Of a stretch of DNA of 50,966 bases, positions 39,836-49,293 are shown piece after piece. A program made the translations under genes and the position numbers. The stretch lies in contig RPFO01001826.1 of assembly GCA_009746045.1 (NCBI GenBank), positions 1 through 50,966 on the forward strand, read 5' to 3'. Positions within the stretch are counted from its first letter, which is position 1. The number at the start of each line of letters is the position of its first letter. The stretch is from Mesostigma viride (taxonomy: Eukaryota > Streptophyta > Mesostigmatophyceae > Mesostigmatales > Mesostigmataceae). The notes beneath the pieces were generated by a model that worked only from the letters and a program-made list of their open reading frames with translations, did no database searches and had not been told where the DNA came from.

Positions 39836-42800
39836 GAATGATGATCCCCGTCGTCTTCGTCGTCCACGACCACGGCAAAGTCCATGTCGACGTCTTGCCA
39901 CCCATCTTCAAGAAGCCGATATTTGATAAGTCGGACCAGGCGCTTCCACCGGCGGATATGGGCGGGTAACCCGAACACCAGCAGAACTCTGGAGGGTCCC
40001 TTCAACAGGGCCTTGGTGATCTGGTCAACCACATCCCACGCGGCAATGCTCAAACGGGAGGAGGGTAAGGGTATCTGGCTGTCGACCGGAATACAGTCTT
40101 GATCCCACTCGCGCAGGTTCCTCCACTTCTCGTTGCTGTCAGCTGTCAGGTCCAGCACAGCAAACGCCTGGTCCTTCAGCTTCCCAGGAAGGTCTTCAGA
40201 CCCCGTGTACAACTCGTCCACCACCTTCGTCACCACCAGATCCTTTCTTTTTTCGTTTTCCTTCCATGTCATTGTCCTGTATGCGATCCAGTCGGGTCCC
40301 ATCTTCACCCCGTCCCAATAGGTGAAGGCTTCCAGCCTGTCCCACCACCCCCTCTTGGCCTTGGCAGTCCCCTCCTCCTTAGCCGCCGCCTGCACCTCCT
40401 CCTCCGCCGCCGCCTCCTGCTGTGGCACACCCAGCAGATGTTTGGTCTTCACCCCCAAATCGTCATACAAATGACGGGGGTGGGAAGCGAGCAGCCCTCT
40501 CGGGAACTTCCAGTCCTTCTGGTCGACCACTTTCCTTTTAGCCGGCGGAAGGTCCCTCAGCGTGAGAATGATCGCCCTCGTGGCCGTGACGATCACCCGC
40601 CAAAAGTCTCTGGTCAGGCGGCAGTCGGCGATGAACTTGTCGAGGTCCGTGGCGACGGTGCCCTTCAGCTTCACGCCAAACACGTGCTCCCTCACCAATA
40701 CGGGGTCGAAAGTCCCGTTTAGTTGTTTGCAAGCGGCCATCAGCTCGGGGTTCTCCAGGAACTTGATGTGGGCGAATTGCTTTGCCGCCTCTATCAAATT
40801 CTTGGCGACTTCCATTATTTTTATCAGGTTGCTGGGAGGGGCCTCACAGGACATGATCGGCGCTTGGATCAGGCTGTCGAAGTACTGGAAACTCGCAAGT
40901 TCCCGATGCGCGGTGAAAATGGACAGTTCGTGCGCCTTGTCTTAAGCTCGGGGTTCTCCAGGAACTTGATGTGGGCGAATTGCTTTGCCGCCTCTATCAA
41001 ATTCTTGGCGACTTCCATTATTTTTATCAGGTTGCTGGGAGGGGCCTCACAGGACATGATCGGCGCTTGGATCAGGCTGTCGAAGTACTGGAAACTCGCA
41101 AGTTCCCGATGCGCGGTGAAAATGGACAGTTCGTGCGCCTTGTCTTTAGGGCGCGTGTCAAGGAAGTCTTGCCGAGCCGCGATATCCTGTGCGATCGCCG
41201 GCTTGCCGTCGACAGCGGGCTTCAAAGGGTCCTCACACCAGAACAGCCAGCGCTGCATGAAGTTCTTCTGGTCCGGCCCCCACTTGTCCGTCTCTTCAGC
41301 CCCTCCTGCCTTGTCGCCTGCGCCGTCCCCTTCGGCCTTGGCTTGCTCTCCTTTCTGCCAAAAGGGCTTCACAATCGCCCAGATCTTGCCGTACAGAGGA
41401 GTTGGGAGAGACACGCCCTTCCCTCTCTTGACGGGTCCATATGCCTGGTAGGCCCGGTGCACATCCCCCAGCGCTGAGCCCCACGTTGCCTTGGCTTGGG
41501 CTGTGTCCTCGGCGTTCATGGCGTTCCCGAGCTGCCTGACAACTTCGATCATCTTGCCGACTTGTTCGGTAACCTGCATCCCCGTAGGGCAACAACGCGC
41601 AGAGACACATCGACAGTCCTCCCAAATAAGCACAACTCAACTGAGAACAAGAATACGACTGACAGAAACGCCGGCGGTCGCATCTTGACCAAAATATGGC
41701 ATGCTAAGGTGGAACATGAAAACCCCTTATAGAAACGCCGGCGGTCGCATCTTGACCGAACTAATGGCATACTGAAATTAACACAAGAAAACCACTTATA
41801 GAAACGCCGGCGGTCGCAACCTGGCTTACCTTCTGTTCACGGATCTGCCACCAGGTCGGCAGGATGGTCTCACCCTTGAGCATCTGCACGTCCACCCCCC
41901 GAAATTCGTCCAATCAGTTGCCCACTCCTCCAGCTTCGCCGCGGCCACGGTCTTCGTGACCTCCTGCTCCTTCCCTCCCCGCGCAACGACCCTGAGCTTT
42001 TCCGCCTTCATGAAACCATTCAGCATTGCCTGGTACCACACAGATCTTTGGTCCACCGTCATATTGTCGGTGACCAGTTCGAATTTCACCGATTTGATGA
42101 GTGTGGTAAAGTGGTTCCCGTCCAGCACGAGAAAGCCGCAAATGGCTGGCGGCAACGGTGGCTTCTTCTCGAGTGGAGCCATCTCCCAGGCGGACTTGCA
42201 CAAACTGTCCAAAAGCGCGGCCTTTCTCACGTCCACGGGCTTAAGATCGTCCAGAAATCGGCCGTCCTGTCAGAACCGCGGTGGAAGCAGCTTCGGCCAT
42301 TCCCTTGGCCGAGCTCGTTCGCAGGTAGATATCAATCTCTTTGTCAGTCATTGCGCGAGCGTAGCCAGCCTTCATTGTCCGTGCCCCCCCATCTCCCCGA
42401 AGAGTTGCGCGAGCTGACGCTGGGTGCCTTCCTTTTTCATCCAGTCATGAAAAGTGTTGGGGCACCGGTCAGCCAAAAACTGGAACGAGTACCGCCACAC
42501 AGGAATCACCAGCTTGTCGTGGCCGTAGTCGGACTCCGAGTTTGCAAAAATGGTGGCGTTCTGCTCGGCTCTAGACAGATGCAAGTCTCGTGCGAGGAGC
42601 TTCTGAGGCCCCACGAACAGGTTCCTTGTCCACACCCGATTTCGATGCACCAAGGCTTTGGACATCTCATCGAGGTCCCGAGGCTGAACGGCAAGCTGCT
42701 TCCGCAACCGTTTGCCCTTCGCGATCTCATCGTTCACATCCAGGATGTCATCATCATCCTGCGACACCGGGGACTTCTCCCATTTCTCAAGCAGAGACAC

Positions 42801-45145
42801 GGGAGCATCCGCAACCTCCACCTCCTTTCCTTTCCCCTTTCCCTTCAGCGCCTTCCCCTTGTAGGTCGCAAGTGCTTCGGAGAGTCCCTTCTGGTGTTCG
42901 TCGACGGCAGCAGTCCACGTACTATCTATTTTCATGTTCTCGCGGCGCGCGTGCTGGTCGAGGCTGATTGAGTACAGGATGGCCGCGTGGGTCGCCCTCT
43001 CGGCCTGCACGTACTGCGTTGATGCGAAAAAATCAGGAAAGCATAACCAAAAGGAATAAAGTAAATGCCGATTGAGAAACGCCGGCCGTCGCAACCTACA
43101 TGAAACCTGAACCTCAACATCAAAGCCCCCCTCACAACAGAGGTATACTTACCTCGTTCCCCTTAACAATGATATGAAAAAATCAGGAAAGCATAACCGA
43201 AAGGAATAAAGTAAATGTCACACTTGAGAAACGCCGGCCGTCGCAACCTAGATGAAACCTAAACCTCAAGATCAGAGCCCCCCTCACAACAGAGGTACAC
43301 TTGGCTCATTTCCCTCAACGATGCGAAATCAGGAAAGGAAGTAAGTGTTAGTCAAAAGGAAGTAAGTGTCACACTTAAGAAACGCCGGCCGTCGCAACCT
43401 ACATGAAACGTGGACCTCAAGAACAAAGCCCCCCTCACAACAGAGGTAGACTTACCTCATTCCCCTCAACCGCTGCTGCTTCAGCCGCTTTCTTCGACCC
43501 CTTCGCGATCTTCGGAGACTTGTCCCGGCGGGCATCGTGTTCCTTCAACATCTTGATCAGAGTCTTGGCGTCCCATCGTCACCGTCTTCAGTTTACACTT
43601 CCTCTCCTTCCCTTTGCCCTCGAACAGGTTCTCCTGCATCCACTTTATCAAGGCCTTGGCGCTCGGGATCTCCTCAGGCTGTGTGGCGCCATCGGGCGCG
43701 CACGCATTCTTCACGATCAACTCAGCGACTTGATGGAGAGTCATCATCTGGTTCCGTACCTCAGGTGGGGCTGTTTCCGTTCTCACCTCGGCCACAACCC
43801 ACTTTGCCAACTTCTTCAGTTGATAAGCATCCGCTTGCTCCTTAAAGCGTGTCATTTTCGCAGTATCGCCGTCGCTTCCACCCGCGCCCTCTGACACAGG
43901 CTCACCGACAGCGATAGCCCCCTCTCCCTGGAGATTTGCCCCACCCTGACGACCGGCTTCCTGCAAGAACATTATCAACGGAAGATTTTTAATGTAAGAA
44001 AAGTGTAGAGAAACGCCGGCCGTCGTAACTCTGTCAATTGAGGACGAACCTAAACTTTCAATTTGTAAGTCAACGGTAACTTACCCTTCCCCCCTCTGCA
44101 GTGGAACCACCGTAAGATCCACTTCCCCTCCTGTCACCGCCCTCTTGCTGCTCGAACGGACTTCCCTGTAAAAATAGCAAACGCGATTGTCCATTCACAA
44201 GAAAAAAATTACTACAAAAATAAACAAGGATATACGCACGCAAACCTTTTCAATACAAGTAAACCGGAGAGGAATCTGACGCACTCATGTACCTGGGTGC
44301 TTCCCGCCATTGAGCGGGCTTCTCTTGCACCAACATCCTCTTGCCGGCCCTGCGAACATTTCAACGGAAAGTAAAAATCCGCTTAGTTGTCGGAAATGAC
44401 ATGTCTGGCGAATATTGCAAAAAAATGCGTATTGTATTTCACGACATCAATTTAATGGGCGGAGACTTACGAAGATCGGCCCGCCACCTTCCAAATTGCC
44501 CAGCGTCATATCGAAAACATCGAGGACTTCCCCTCCATCGACCCCCTTCCCCCTTCCCCTCTGCCGCGGCGGGGGCATATCGCCCGTCGCGACCGGCTTG
44601 GAAGTCGCGGGGGGATCCCTTGCGGTTGAGGGCACTGCGGCCGACTCGTGCACACTCTCCCCCCTCTTTTGGGCTACTGCGGCAGGCGCGGCATGGGAGG
44701 GCGCGGCGGCTACTGTCTCTGGCGCATTCTGAGCCAACCGACGCAACCTTAGCTCCTGCTGGAGCAGGGTTTCGAAACGAGGCATGAATGTGCGCTTGGA
44801 GGTATAAGGCACCTTGGCGACTTCAGGTTTGTCATTAAGGATGTCTTGGTACAGCGCGAATTGCTGTTCACGAGTGCCATTCGCGAGTCGCTCAAACCGC
44901 TCAATCTGAATCCGCTTAACCGGATCGTCCACCATCTCAAGACCACCGTGGTACTCATCCTTCCCAGTGACCGCGGCAAAGCTGACACCAGATTCCACCA
45001 TTGGGGGCGGCGTGCCCTCCCTTGCACGCTTGTGAGGAGGCTGTTGTGGGGAGGCGCCTTGGGCCTGAACTGGTTGCCCTTCTGACCCTTCCCCCCTAGG
45101 GGGAGAGTCGCCGACCACCTGCGATGTAGGGCCGCCCTTTTCCAT
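37924..45145 (-). CDS. Eight-exon gene, about 1,814 residues, unknown family
   Basis: Exons on the minus strand: 45145-44471, 44349-44293, 44165-44085, 43960-43456, 43004-41830, 41573-39518, 39161-38760 and 38618-37924. Donors are GTAAG or GTAC/GTAAAT and acceptors CAG. All introns are phase 0 except the last (phase 1). The start ATG (MEKGG) directly follows a good acceptor (TTGCAG/ATG), so the leader is spliced or an upstream exon exists. Visible: a Pro/Gln-rich N-terminus with KRARE (possible nuclear signal), several helical, charged regions, an acidic run of Asp at 39792-39831 followed by Glu-rich sequence, and a basic Gly/Lys/Arg-rich segment near 38320-38420. The C-terminus carries WVDEVCINWEHKYP and VVIRWFDEGHDLGW. 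Frame corrections of one base are needed in exons 4, 5 (three), 6 and 7, mostly at G/C runs, and exon 6 has a 203-bp-period duplication. With those, every exon joins in phase. It could be a real gene in an imperfect assembly or a young pseudogene. I recognise no domain. Confidence 0.6.
39239..39500. repeat. 72-bp intronic tandem repeat with inverted hairpin motif, four copies
   Basis: Units begin near 39239, 39311, 39383 and 39455. Each contains TACGCCCGCCGGCGTTTCC on the plus strand (the first copy has diverged), that is, the hairpin motif in the orientation opposite to its copies at 41-49 kb. The array fills most of intron 6 of the 37924-45145 gene. Confidence 0.93.
40742..41146. repeat. 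Identical 202-bp tandem duplication inside exon 6
   Basis: 40742-40943 and 40945-41146 are identical by eye and separated by one extra base. The period of 203 is not a multiple of three, so the duplication breaks the coding frame. Removing one copy gives a continuous reading through HIKFLENPELMAACKQLNG. Confidence 0.95.
41665..41820. repeat. About 68-bp intronic tandem repeat with hairpin motif, three copies
   Basis: GAAACGCCGGCGGTCGCA(A/T)C at 41665, 41732 and 41801, spaced 67 and 69 bp, fills intron 5 of the 37924-45145 gene. The unit also carries TTGACC and ATGGCAT-type bases. Confidence 0.92.
43005..43455. repeat. Triplicated 151-bp intron including its donor site
   Basis: Intron 4 of the 37924-45145 gene is three copies of a unit of about 151 bp. 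Each holds GAAACGCCGGCCGTCGCAAC (43076, 43228, 43379) and, on the coding strand, a GAG/GTAAG-like donor (about 43150, a mutated copy near 43305, and the used one at 43455). One unit is about the size of the other introns (121-127 bp), so an ancestral intron appears to have been tripled. Confidence 0.9.
44010..44029. repeat. Hairpin motif copy in intron 3
   Basis: GAAACGCCGGCCGTCGTAAC, a single copy in the 124-bp intron between exons 3 and 4 of the 37924-45145 gene. The stem is CGCC/GTCG with one mismatch. Confidence 0.88.
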
Positions 45146-45307
45146 CTGCAACACAAAACAAAAAAATTGGAAAAAACATACGAGTCAGCAGGAAGATGCG
45201 CCCCACGTCGCAACTCAATACAAAAAATGCATCATTATGTCAAGGTACAAACAACGTTATAATTCAGAATGAACAGAGATTCATAACAAGAGAACGACGC
45301 ACTAAAA

Positions 45308-45327
45308 GATGCGACCGCCGTCGCAAC
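45308..45327. repeat. Hairpin motif copy with AT-type stem
   Basis: GATGCGACCGCCGTCGCAAC in the gap between the 45145 start codon and the ORF ending at 45368. The stem is CGAC...GTCG, fully paired through compensating changes relative to CGCC...GGCG copies. Confidence 0.85.
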
Positions 45328-45367
45328 TTTCGTCAATTCACTCTCTATACAAACAACTCTATGTCCC

Positions 45368-46102
45368 TCATAAAGAATCAATTGGCAAGGAAATGCAAAA
45401 AAATTCCGTTACCACCTCCGTCGACCCATAAGTGGTTCGCGAATGGGAAATCGCTGCTGATTTTCGGTCGAGCCCTTCACGGTATTTTCGAAATCTCGAG
45501 GCAAGGTTGCGCGGAAGAGGGCCCCCCTCAATCATGCGTGCGATCGGACTGGCCATGGAAACGGATACCTGGTTCCTGGACTGCCTTGCACGGTCAACCA
45601 TCTTGAAACTTCCCCGGAGAAGGAAATCAGACGTCAGACGGTTGAATATGCGAACGTCAAGATTTGACCAACCCATCATCCATTCCACCACCTTCTCCGC
45701 GGCATCATGGAAGACCTGCCTCTCATCCGCCACTCCTCGAGACCCAAACACACAATCGGCCGTGTTATCGTCGTGCCTCTTAAGGCGAATGTTCACGTCC
45801 TCTTTGTCATCATCCATTTCCGACAGCCGAATTACAGCCCTTTTGGCTCCGTCCACTCCATCCTCAAGAAGGACGTCCATCTGCGCCCCTCCCACACAAT
45901 TGTTGTCAACGTATTGTTGCAAATGACGGGAAATCATGTCCTTTCCAAAAGCTACGATGTGTTCCCCACACAGACCCATGTCGGTAATTGACAGCTTTTT
46001 ACATTTCCTATCCCGGCACTTCTTTTCGGGATCCTTCTCAAAAATCCGGAAAACAGCGTCCTGATATGGACGTCCCCTTATGTCGACCGTCAGACTGGAC
46101 AT
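45368..46102 (-). CDS. Unknown 244-residue protein with C-x4-C-x10-C-x2-H motif
   Basis: The ORF starts ATGTCC right after a good 3' splice acceptor (TTTCGCAG/ATG) and ends TGA. Residues about 28-47 read KKCRDRKCKKLSITDMGLCG with His two residues on, a C-x4-C-x10-C-x2-H set likely to bind zinc. The spacing equals that in the neighbour at 46383-47249. A weak donor (GAG/GTGGTA near 45415) would allow splicing towards the next exon in phase 0. The rest is mixed alpha/beta-like with an acidic segment (MDDDKED). Family not recognised. The hairpin motif lies downstream of its stop at 45308. Confidence 0.55.
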   Translation of the reverse strand: MSSLTVDIRGRPYQDAVFRIFEKDPEKKCRDRKCKKLSITDMGLCGEHIVAFGKDMISRHLQQYVDNNCVGGAQMDVLLEDGVDGAKRAVIRLSEMDDDKEDVNIRLKRHDDNTADCVFGSRGVADERQVFHDAAEKVVEWMMGWSNLDVRIFNRLTSDFLLRGSFKMVDRARQSRNQVSVSMASPIARMIEGGPLPRNLASRFRKYREGLDRKSAAISHSRTTYGSTEVVTEFFCISLPIDSL

Positions 46103-46217
46103 CTGCGAAACCAGAACATACCGGCCGCGAGTAGTTTATATTATTAAAAAAAACTGGCATTTATTAAGTCATCTTCATCTATTTATGCGAGCTAAAATTT
46201 GAAGAAAATGCAACAAA

Positions 46218-46237
46218 GAAACGCCCTGGGGCGCAAC
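46218..46237. repeat. Hairpin motif copy
   Basis: GAAACGCCCTGGGGCGCAAC. The stem extends to CGCCC-TG-GGGCG, a perfect 5-bp pairing. It lies upstream of the 45368-46102 ORF. Confidence 0.88.
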
Positions 46238-46357
46238 TTCCTCAACAACCACTTTCTACGTACAAACGAATGGCAATCACATCGACTACGATTGTCACTA
46301 CATACGAATGTCCAGACAATATAATGTGTATGTAGAGGGGGGGCATTCAAGACCAGA

Positions 46358-46377
46358 GAAACGCCGGCGGGCGCAAC
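46358..46377. repeat. Hairpin motif copy just after a stop codon
   Basis: GAAACGCCGGCGGGCGCAAC, stem CGCC-GGCG-GGCG. It begins within about 6 bp of the stop codon (46383-46385) of the ORF on the minus strand, so it would sit at the very start of that 3' UTR. Confidence 0.88.
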
Positions 46378-46382
46378 TCATA

Positions 46383-47249
46383 TCAATATAGACTGTCCCG
46401 CGACTCGTTCCACTCTCTGCAGGTTTTGCAACAACCGATCGAGCGAACTCTCGGAACCTCTTTCGCCGCCATTTCATCGACACGAGCGAACATCTCTTCT
46501 TTGGCGGCCACCAACTTTGCCTCCTTGTTGCCGGTGTCAGGATAGATTTCGGACCTCCTCGTCTTCATCGGGGCCACTCTCTCCAAATACTCTGCACACA
46601 GAGAATCCTGCTCCTCCTCCACAATCGCCTTCACGCCGGATACAATCGCTTTGGCTTTTGTTTCCACGCGAAAATCGAACTCTCGTTGAGTTATCAGCGG
46701 AATGTCGGCGAGTGCAAAACACATACGCCGATAAAGTTCGCTTACATCCGTGTCACGCGAGTCGGCAAAAGGTGTCGTCATCAAAAAGCATCTCAAGCTA
46801 CTCCAACCATTTTCTTGGGCGCCGGCAACGTAGCCTCCCTTTGCCAAGTCCGCACCTGTCGCGGAGTCTTTGACTATCCAATCTTCAAGGAAGTACTCGT
46901 CTCCCCTGGTGAAATCAAAATTTACACCCACGACCTCTCCGACAGTCATGTCCAGGCGAAGTCGCAGGGCCCCCCCCGCCAATCCAGGTCCGAGGGCGCC
47001 CGCCATTCCAAGTCCGCGACTGAGGGCATTTTCGATGTGACGAGAATGTTCTTCGTGCTTTCGGCAATACAAGTCAAATCCGAGAGCGGTTTTCTTGCAA
47101 GTGGACACATCACACTTGCGCGGCGCCCCTATTGAGCGAGCAACACTCTGAATGACAGTGGCAACCGCTTGGTGTTGTTGAAGTCGTTGCCAATCCTCCA
47201 TCAGGAGGTGACTAGACGAATCGGACGAATCTTCCGTCGAACCGGACAT
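46383..47249 (-). CDS. Unknown 288-residue protein with C-x4-C-x10-C-x2-H motif
   Basis: ATGTCC follows a good acceptor (TTGTCGCAG/ATG), as in the downstream neighbour. After a Ser-rich start, residues about 48-66 read KCDVSTCKKTALGFDLYCRK followed by His. This is the same C-x4-C-KK-x8-C-x2-H pattern as in the 45368-46102 protein, so the two are probably distant paralogs. Further on there are a Gly/Leu-rich stretch, FDFTRGDEYFLEDWI, and a helical Lys/Glu-rich C-terminus ending in CCKTC. No family recognised. Confidence 0.6.
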   Translation of the reverse strand: MSGSTEDSSDSSSHLLMEDWQRLQQHQAVATVIQSVARSIGAPRKCDVSTCKKTALGFDLYCRKHEEHSRHIENALSRGLGMAGALGPGLAGGALRLRLDMTVGEVVGVNFDFTRGDEYFLEDWIVKDSATGADLAKGGYVAGAQENGWSSLRCFLMTTPFADSRDTDVSELYRRMCFALADIPLITQREFDFRVETKAKAIVSGVKAIVEEEQDSLCAEYLERVAPMKTRRSEIYPDTGNKEAKLVAAKEEMFARVDEMAAKEVPRVRSIGCCKTCREWNESRDSLY

Positions 47250-47360
47250 CTGCGACAAGTTACGATAACATACCGGCCCCGGAAAATAAAATTCAAAAAA
47301 CGTTTTGAAATTTTTTTATTGTACTTGTTTATTAATACGAAGGTTTAAATTTGGCGCAAA

Positions 47361-47380
47361 GAAACGCCCCAAGGCGCAAC
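47361..47380. repeat. Hairpin motif copy
   Basis: GAAACGCCCCAAGGCGCAAC, stem CGCC-CCAA-GGCG, perfect. It lies between two minus-strand ORFs, about 35 bp past the stop at 47414. Confidence 0.88.
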
Positions 47381-47413
47381 TTGTCGAACAGCAATATGGC
47401 GATAAAACATTAT

Positions 47414-47614
47414 CTATTCAATGTGCGATTGATGTGCTGAAACCTTCCAGACTTTGACACTGTCCGGTATCACCGGACTCGGACGAGGAGTCGAGTCGGA
47501 AGCGAGCCAGTAATCCTCGACTATTTTTTTGATGTACAATGGAAGACTCCTTCCATTATGTCGAAGTGTGTCGGTCCTTTGCCTTTTGGCCAAACTCTCC
47601 TTAACCTCCACCAT
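47414..47614 (-). CDS. Small basic protein or exon, 66 residues
   Basis: ATGGTGGAG lies three bases after a good acceptor (CCTACGCGCAG/GAA). The reading is Lys/Arg-rich at first (VKESLAKRQRTD), then LPLYIKKIVEDYWLASDS, and ends TAG at 47414. It could be a stand-alone small gene or the last exon of the MYND gene: an in-phase donor (GGG/GTGAAG) exists near the MYND gene's 3' end. Family not recognised. Confidence 0.4.
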   Translation of the reverse strand: MVEVKESLAKRQRTDTLRHNGRSLPLYIKKIVEDYWLASDSTPRPSPVIPDSVKVWKVSAHQSHIE

Positions 47615-47715
47615 TTCCTGCGCGTAGGAGGAAAATGATACGTTATAAACATTAAACATTAAACATTAAATATAACATCATATAAACAAGTTATTACTCT
47701 ACATTTCAAGTTTTT

Positions 47716-48471
47716 CTAAGAGGCAGAGCCGTCGTGGAAGTTGAAGGAGAAGTCGACATCAGACCCCATAGTTTTATCCAGTATCGTCGTCACGTTAACC
47801 CCCCACTTCACCCCTGCCAGCACCTCCCTCGCTTGCCTCAGACGTTCGCATCTATCCTTATGCCTACTCCAGTCCGCACGCTGGCACTCCTCACTGCAAT
47901 ATCTGGCATCCCTACATCCTCTACACCACTTGATATGAGGTCCTGTTTCGCACCCACACCCCTCCTTGGAGCACTTTCGCGTACTACGCATGCGATCCCC
48001 ATCCCTCACGATCGGGTCAGAGAGCAAGAAAAAGTTCATGTTGAGGGGTACTGCCCCTACACATGCATCAGCCCTCACGCGCAGAGAATGCGTAACATTC
48101 GGGTAAAATGCGCGCCCGTAGGTGCACCCAAGCTGAGCCCCTTCCTCTTCCCCCAACTCTATCTTTGGCCCCTTTGTAATGAACGACACCAAAAGGCGGA
48201 ACTCCGTCCTTGGGTCTATGGGCACTCTTAGATCCATCTGTGGTCTGAAAAAACCCTCTTGAATACAGAAGTTCATATCAGCTAGCTGGGCGTACATAAT
48301 TCTCTCCATTTGGCTGAACGAATCAAACGCCAATAAAACGGCCAAGTGGCGGCCTGTCCTCTCCTGCGCGACTCGAACTTCCTCGAATATGACACGCGAC
48401 AGAAAGCGAACTTGTTTGAAAACGTTTTGAAGGACGCTTCCGTAGACTTCATTCACGATCTCGGACTCCAT
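47716..48471 (-). CDS. MYND zinc-finger protein, 251 residues
   Basis: The first proper ATG is at 48471 (MESEIVNEV), after a pyrimidine stretch and AAAAAG. Residues about 165-205 form a MYND finger: CSKEGCGC, CRGCRDARYCSEECQRADW and then H-x3-C. That gives the C-x2-C-x4-YC-x3-CQ-x3-W-x2-H-x3-C order. MYND fingers bind two zinc ions and usually mediate protein-protein contacts in chromatin and signalling proteins (established). The N-terminal 160 residues have no recognisable domain (no SET or ankyrin signature). The stop is TAG at 47716. Confidence 0.72.
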   Translation of the reverse strand: MESEIVNEVYGSVLQNVFKQVRFLSRVIFEEVRVAQERTGRHLAVLLAFDSFSQMERIMYAQLADMNFCIQEGFFRPQMDLRVPIDPRTEFRLLVSFITKGPKIELGEEEGAQLGCTYGRAFYPNVTHSLRVRADACVGAVPLNMNFFLLSDPIVRDGDRMRSTRKCSKEGCGCETGPHIKWCRGCRDARYCSEECQRADWSRHKDRCERLRQAREVLAGVKWGVNVTTILDKTMGSDVDFSFNFHDGSAS

Positions 48472-48539
48472 CTTTTTCAGGGAAAAAACGAACAAAAAAA
48501 TTCATAAACATTAATTTATTATTTTATAATAACAAGTTA

Positions 48540-48779
48540 CTATTCCTCGGAATAGTTTTTTTTTATCCATTCCACAAACGCGTTTGTCACAAACACCTTC
48601 CATGCTTTCTCAAGAACTTGTCCCCCTGATGTTTTTGAGTATTCAAACTCGTCATCCGAAGAAACCAACTCCGGCACATCCTCCGAGAGGGTCTCTAAAT
48701 TGTCATCGGCTTTCCTTTTGCGCTTGTGGTTTCCGAAGCATTTTTTTTGTTCTTCTTCTGACATTTGTTCTGCAACCAT
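48540..48779 (-). CDS. Small acidic/basic protein or exon, 79 residues
   Basis: ATG at 48779, TGG/AG context (GGTTGCAG acceptor lies a few bases inside, so it may be an exon). It has a Lys/Arg cluster (HKRKRKADD), an acidic Ser/Asp/Glu-rich middle and an aromatic C-terminus (VFVTNAFVEWIKKNY). It is the first member of the head-to-tail cluster. Not recognised. Confidence 0.4.
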   Translation of the reverse strand: MVAEQMSEEEQKKCFGNHKRKRKADDNLETLSEDVPELVSSDDEFEYSKTSGGQVLEKAWKVFVTNAFVEWIKKNYSEE

Positions 48780-48890
48780 GGAGTCATTTCGAGGGGGGTG
48801 TGGTTTAACGGGTGCAGATTTAAAGTAATTTGTTTTAGGTGAACGATGGTAAAAACTTCATTAGATATTTTAAACGAACGAGAAGCAACA

Positions 48891-49293
48891 GAAACGACGG
48901 CGGGCGTAACTATCATGGGAAACTTTGATATCACAAGATCACAATGGACACGAACGCGCTGCAACTTTCACGACATATTCTTCGACATCGAAAATAAAAA
49001 AGAAACGACGGCGGGCGTAACTATCATGAAACATTGATCTTACAAGAAGCTGACGGGGATGCAACTTTCACGACAAACACTTCGACATCGAAGATGCAAA
49101 AGAAACGACGGCGGGCGTAACTATCATGGAAAGATTGAGCTTACAAGATGACAAGTTAACTGACGGGGGTGCATCTTTCCCGAGATATATTTCGACATCG
49201 AAAAGGCAAAAGAAACGACGGCGGGCGTAACTAGCACAACCAATGTTGGTCATGTGCTCTTCCAGTAAGACAAGAAACGACGGCGGGCGTAAC
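48891..49293. repeat. Tandem array with five hairpin motif copies
   Basis: GAAACGACGGCGGGCGTAAC occurs at 48891, 49002, 49102, 49212 and 49274, spaced 111, 100, 110 and 62 bp. Between them are degenerate repeats with TTCGACATCGAA, GCAACTTTCACGACA and TTACAAGA-type blocks. It lies upstream (relative to the minus strand) of the 48779 start, where a promoter would be expected. Confidence 0.92.

Noticed and set aside
37924-48779. Insertion from a giant virus (MYND protein, compact ORFs, hairpins near gene ends)
   Set aside because: The genes have ordinary spliceosomal introns with matched phases, and no capsid, polymerase or packaging gene is present.
48891-49293. CRISPR-like array (repeats with GAAAC-type ends and regular spacing)
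   Set aside because: Spacers are themselves repeats, the motif is scattered through introns, and the DNA is eukaryotic with no cas genes.
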